Shown here: positions 30,920 to 35,488 of the stretch, piece by piece | Layout: the number at the start of each line of letters is the position of its first letter | How positions within the stretch are numbered: position 1 is the first letter of the stretch | DNA from: Gammaproteobacteria bacterium | GTDB lineage: Bacteria > Pseudomonadota > Gammaproteobacteria > Burkholderiales > Burkholderiaceae_B | Direction of reading: 5' to 3' | Assembly: GCA_018812945.1 (NCBI GenBank) | Contig: JAHJCM010000128.1 | Span: 1 to 35,488, forward strand | Length of the DNA: 35,488 nucleotides | Position numbers and translations under genes: made by a program | The notes under the pieces: model-generated | Database searches by the model: none | The model's input: only the letters and a program-made list of their open reading frames with translations | What the model was told of the DNA's origin: nothing

Positions 30920-32850
30920 GGCAGAGACTCTCCGCTGATTGTTCGATCGGCAGCCTGTTCGGGAGCCTGGGATGGCGGCAATGCAATCGAGGGGTCGTTT
31001 TCCGCTTCAATTTGCCAGTAAGTGTCAAGCACTTTTTTAATGGCGGGGGCGGCAGATTGGCTGCCAAACCCTCCGTTCTCAACAATTGCGGCCAAGGCAA
31101 TTCTAGGTTGTTCCATGGGTGAAAAAGCAATAAACCAGCCATGGTCGCGCAGGCGCTCAGCCGAGGCAGCGCGGTCTTTGTAGGTTTCGCCCTGCTTTAG
31201 TCCAAACACCTGTGCAGTTCCTGTTTTCCCCGCCACTTCATAGCTTACGTCCTTGAAAACGCCGCGTGCCGTGCCTTCAAGCACCACGCCTCGCATGCCC
31301 AGTTTGACTGAATCAACATGCCTTTGTTGCAAGTTTAGCTGTTTGAAAGCTTCCAGTGGTTTTTCAGTCACCTGGCCGCTGACCGGGTTCTGGAAGGCCC
31401 GAACCAGCCGGGGCGTTGCGTTCATACCGCCGCTGGCCAGCACCGCTGTGGCGTGGGCCAATTGCAGCGGGGTGTAGTTGTTGTAGCCTTGCCCAATCGC
31501 CACTGAAATGGTCTCGCCCGAATACCAACGCTGCGCCTCGGTCTTCTTGAAAGCGCTTGCTTTCCATTCCCTGGAGGGCAGCACACCCGTGCGTTCGCCG
31601 TCCAGGTCAATGCCTGTGTGCGATCCAAAGCCAAAGCGCCCCATGAACTCCGAAATAATATCGATGCCCATCTCGCTGCCCAGCATGTAATAGTAGGTGT
31701 TGCACGACTCGGCAATCGACTTGTACATGTCCACCATGCCGTGCCCACCAATTTTGTCATCCATGAACCGGCGTGAACCAAAATCAAAATAGCCAGGGTC
31801 ACGCAGCGTGCTCGATGCGGTGCGAAAGCCTCGCTCCAGCGCGGCCAGTGCCATAAAGGGCTTGAAGGTAGAGCCTGGCGGATAGGTGCCCGCCAAAGGG
31901 CGGTTCAGCAATGGCCGGTCAATACTTTCGTTCAACAATTTCCAGTTTTCGGAATCAATACCTTCCACGAACAGGTTGGGGTCAAAACTCGGTGCGCTCA
32001 CCATGGCAAGAATGTCACCGTTGCGCGGGTCAATTGCCACCAAGGCGCCACGTTTGCCCTCCAGGGCTTTCTCGGCCGCTTCTTGCAGGCGAATATCGAT
32101 AGACAACATCAGGTTTTCACCTGGCACCGCGGGTGAGCGTGACAGCACTCGCACAGCCCGGCCGCCCGCCGAGGTTTCTACCTCTTCAAAACCTGTTCGT
32201 CCATGGAGCTGGGTTTCATAGCGCTTCTCAAGGCCGTCTTTGCCTATGTAGGCAGTACCTCGATAGTTGTTGGTTTGGTCCAGTTCTTCGATCCTTTCCT
32301 GATCTCGCGCCGAAATTCGACCAATGTAGCCTAGCAAATGCGCTGCGTGGGAACCGTATGGGTATTGGCGGAAAAGGCGAGCGCGAATTTCCACACCTGG
32401 GAAGCGGAAGCTTTGTACCGCGAAACGGGCCACTTCTTCATCGGTAAGGCGTGTACGAATCGGGATGGACTCAAACCGTTTGGATTCAGCTCGCAGTTTT
32501 TTGAACCGTCTGCGGTCCAGTGCTGAAATTTCTACAATTTTGCCCAGCTCATCGATCATTTCGTTCAAATTATCGATCTTGGAGGGTGTGATTTCGAGCG
32601 TGTAGGCCGAATAATTGTTGGCCAGCACCACGCCATTGCGGTCCAGAATCAGGCCCCGGTTCGGCACCAGCGGCACAATCGTAATGCGGTTGTCTTCCGC
32701 TTTGGATTGGTACTTGTCATAGCTGATCACCTGCAACCACAGCAAGCGCGCCACCAATACCAAAAACAGCAACACCACAAAGAGCCCGGCCAGAAACAAC
32801 CGAAACCGGAACTGTTTGATGGCTTGTTCTGGGTGGTTAAACTCGGTCAT
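30916..32850 (-). CDS. mrdA: Penicillin-binding protein 2 (MrdA), elongasome transpeptidase
   Basis: Class B PBP of 644 residues that cross-links peptidoglycan during cell elongation. It has a short cytoplasmic tail, one membrane helix (about 17-42) and a pedestal domain with the RGLILDRNG motif (65-73). The transpeptidase domain carries S327-TFK, S382-C-N and K542-TG, so the active site is complete. The ATG overlaps the mreD stop as ATGA and the stop overlaps rodA, which is strong translational coupling. The length and the pairing with rodA distinguish it from PBP3/FtsI. Confidence 0.96.
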   Translation of the reverse strand: MTEFNHPEQAIKQFRFRLFLAGLFVVLLFLVLVARLLWLQVISYDKYQSKAEDNRITIVPLVPNRGLILDRNGVVLANNYSAYTLEITPSKIDNLNEMIDELGKIVEISALDRRRFKKLRAESKRFESIPIRTRLTDEEVARFAVQSFRFPGVEIRARLFRQYPYGSHAAHLLGYIGRISARDQERIEELDQTNNYRGTAYIGKDGLEKRYETQLHGRTGFEEVETSAGGRAVRVLSRSPAVPGENLMLSIDIRLQEAAEKALEGKRGALVAIDPRNGDILAMVSAPSFDPNLFVEGIDSENWKLLNESIDRPLLNRPLAGTYPPGSTFKPFMALAALERGFRTASSTLRDPGYFDFGSRRFMDDKIGGHGMVDMYKSIAESCNTYYYMLGSEMGIDIISEFMGRFGFGSHTGIDLDGERTGVLPSREWKASAFKKTEAQRWYSGETISVAIGQGYNNYTPLQLAHATAVLASGGMNATPRLVRAFQNPVSGQVTEKPLEAFKQLNLQQRHVDSVKLGMRGVVLEGTARGVFKDVSYEVAGKTGTAQVFGLKQGETYKDRAASAERLRDHGWFIAFSPMEQPRIALAAIVENGGFGSQSAAPAIKKVLDTYWQIEAENDPSIALPPSQAPEQAADRTISGESLP

Positions 32851-33371
32851 ATCGGGCGGTCGTTGTCACGGTTTTCTGGCAGTTTTTGTGGGGCCAGCAG
32901 CAAAAACTGTGTCAGCGGCCACAAGGCGGCGGTCAGCACGCTCTCCGCGAATATCCAGGCGCCCGGGAAGGTGCCGCCGAACATTACGCGAATAATGACT
33001 GTGATGGCTTGGGCCGCCAGCAGCAAGGGAAAAATGTGGGCCGCTTGCATCATCGGGGAAAACCACATCACCCGGCGGTGAATGGTGATCGCGAAGTAAG
33101 AGAGCAGGGTGTAGGCCAGTGCGTGTTCACCAAATACGCTTGCTGAATGCACGTCAACTGCCGCGCCGAAGCACCAGGCCACGCCAATCCCGATTCGTCG
33201 CGGTTGCCGAATATTCCAGAACACCAGTACCAAAGCCAGTAAATCGGGCGTAACCCAATTTCGGTCGACTGGAATGAATTTGAAAAGCAGGGCAGCCAGC
33301 AGCGAGAATGCAATGAACCAAGGGTTTACCGGGCGCAAAATTTCAGAGTTGCCGAACGGATTAATTCCCAT
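32847..33371 (-). CDS. mreD: Rod shape-determining protein MreD
   Basis: Polytopic inner-membrane protein of 174 residues with about five or six hydrophobic helices, a component of the Rod complex that links MreC to RodA/PBP2. The ATG at 33371 begins MGINPFGNSEIL and overlaps the mreC 3' end by 11 bases; the longer upstream open frame reads through mreC in another frame and is not coding. Typical MreD features are the LLALVLVFWNIRQPRR and DVHSASVFGEHALAYTLLSY stretches. It has no catalytic motif. Its position between mreC and mrdA confirms the identity. Confidence 0.92.
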   Translation of the reverse strand: MGINPFGNSEILRPVNPWFIAFSLLAALLFKFIPVDRNWVTPDLLALVLVFWNIRQPRRIGIGVAWCFGAAVDVHSASVFGEHALAYTLLSYFAITIHRRVMWFSPMMQAAHIFPLLLAAQAITVIIRVMFGGTFPGAWIFAESVLTAALWPLTQFLLLAPQKLPENRDNDRPI

Positions 33372-34350
33372 TGCCAGCCTCCGTGGTGTTTTTCGGGTTG
33401 GGGGCGGTGGCGGGTGCTGCGTTGGTTGTGGGCGGGCTGGCTGATCCTGTGTTCGGTGCATTATTCCCCGGTGTGGGTGCACTGGTGGCTGGCTGCACGT
33501 CGGTTGCGATTTTCTCGCGGAAGGTGTCGAGCACCAACACAAACCGGTGTCGCTCTACGCCCGCAATGGGTTCACAGAAAATACTGGCAAAGGCATAGCG
33601 CGAATTTCGCTCGACCCGAATGACCCTCGCCACGGGAATTCCTCTGGGGTATACGCCGTCAAGCCCCGATGTCACCAGCAGGTCATTGTTTTCAATGTCA
33701 GCGTTGGCCGCCATAAAGCGAAGTTCAATCAGCCCACCATCCAGCCCGCCATAAGCCACGCTGCGAATGCCATTTCTCAGGTTTTCAACGGGGATAATCT
33801 GTTCTTTGTCGGTGATCAGGCTGACTTCGGCCCGGCTTGGAAATGCACGGGTCACCTGGCCCAACAAGCCCAGCTCGTCGATCACCGGCATGCCTTCTTT
33901 GACACCTTGGATCAAACCTTTGCCGATGATTATTTTGCGCGAAAACGGGTCGCGTGCGTCGCTGACAATTTCGCTGAGAATGGAGCGCTTTACCTTCAGT
34001 GTGTTACCCACATTCATGAGTTTGCGCAGCTTTTCGTTTTCCTGGCGCAAGGTTTCGAGTTCGTGCAGGCGTTGCTTGTCTTGAAGTTGCTCGAGAATCA
34101 AGGTTTTATTCTCGGATTGGAGTGTGTCCAACGTTGTGGCGTAGTCCACACCAGCCTGACTCCATTCGATGGGCAGACTGGCAATTTTTTGCAAGGGGTA
34201 AAGTACTGTGCCTACTGCTTTGCGCACTACTTCCATGGCTGCAAATCGTGAATCCAGAAACAGCAGCCCCACCGAAAGCGCGACAAAGAAGGCCAGCCGC
34301 ACGCGTGCGGATGGGCCTTGTTTGAACAACGGTGGTGGTGTGTACTCCAT
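33361..34350 (-). CDS. mreC: Rod shape-determining protein MreC
   Basis: Periplasmic scaffold of the elongasome, 329 residues. Layout: a cytoplasmic N-terminus, one membrane helix (about 17-34), a coiled coil (about 70-112), and a two-barrel beta domain containing DPFSRKIIIGKG and GLLGQVTRA. A low-complexity tail of roughly 44 residues, rich in Pro, Thr, Ala and Asn, ends the protein; such tails vary widely between species. It activates PBP2/RodA. A 64-base gap separates it from mreB, and its stop lies inside the mreD start region. Confidence 0.95.
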   Translation of the reverse strand: MEYTPPPLFKQGPSARVRLAFFVALSVGLLFLDSRFAAMEVVRKAVGTVLYPLQKIASLPIEWSQAGVDYATTLDTLQSENKTLILEQLQDKQRLHELETLRQENEKLRKLMNVGNTLKVKRSILSEIVSDARDPFSRKIIIGKGLIQGVKEGMPVIDELGLLGQVTRAFPSRAEVSLITDKEQIIPVENLRNGIRSVAYGGLDGGLIELRFMAANADIENNDLLVTSGLDGVYPRGIPVARVIRVERNSRYAFASIFCEPIAGVERHRFVLVLDTFREKIATDVQPATSAPTPGNNAPNTGSASPPTTNAAPATAPNPKNTTEAGNGN

Positions 34351-34414
34351 AGGCTTTTAGCCGGTTCAATGCTGGGCTATATAACAAGCCGGAGTTAGAA
34401 CCGTTTTACGTTAC

Positions 34415-35467
<1,053 letters not shown>

Positions 35468-35488
35468 CTAACCTGTGTTGTGTAGTTG

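Noticed and set aside
34362-34403. CGGTTC/GAACCG inverted repeat between mreB and mreC as an internal terminator
   Set aside because: The arms are short, about 30 bases apart, and not followed by a T-tract; the distance makes a stable stem unlikely.

Overview
The window reads as a chromosomal segment of a Gram-negative betaproteobacterium, most likely Burkholderiales with moderate G+C. The evidence is the mreB-mreC-mreD-mrdA-rodA block, a beta/gamma-type cellulose (bcs) operon with bcsE, bcsF-like and bcsG genes, an outer-membrane phospholipase A, and a wax-ester synthase/DGAT. A Limnobacter-like host is a guess from gene content and base composition only. I see no rRNA, tRNA, CRISPR array, insertion sequence or phage gene.

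Layout. Positions 1-6334 hold lipid and small-molecule genes on both strands: an old-yellow-enzyme oxidoreductase broken by an in-frame stop, an EamA transporter, an AI-2E-family permease, a PF10118 di-metal protein broken by a frameshift, a hot-dog thioesterase, a secreted thermonuclease and a crotonase. A WS/DGAT gene (6421-7833) follows. Positions 7837-20404 are one minus-strand cellulose operon, transcribed B-Z-C-E-F-Q-A-G-R, with ATGA overlaps or gaps of a few bases at nearly every junction. Positions 20652-24074, divergent from bcsB, hold a two-gene partner-switching module: a STAS antagonist and a 1025-residue REC-PP2C-REC-pseudoPP2C-HATPase protein. Positions 24083-26980 hold a MerR regulator divergent from phospholipase A and an unknown periplasmic protein. 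Positions 26999-35458 are a minus-strand block mreB, mreC, mreD, mrdA, rodA, Nudix, uup.

How the genes work together. BcsA/BcsB polymerise and translocate glucan, BcsC exports it through the outer membrane, BcsZ trims it, BcsG adds phosphoethanolamine, and BcsE/F/Q/R are regulatory or assembly factors. Both recognisable c-di-GMP sites in the operon look eroded: the BcsA PilZ motif reads HxxxR/ExSxxG instead of RxxxR/DxSxxG, and the BcsE GIL I-site region reads RLAN instead of RxGD. The operon also shares a 247-bp promoter region with the duplicated partner switch. The main hypothesis from this window is therefore cellulose output governed by phospho-partner-switching, replacing or supplementing direct c-di-GMP activation. 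This is inference and is not shown by the sequence.

Two genes near the left end are interrupted (nonsense at 123-125, frameshift near 3607-3618). These could be true decay or assembly errors.
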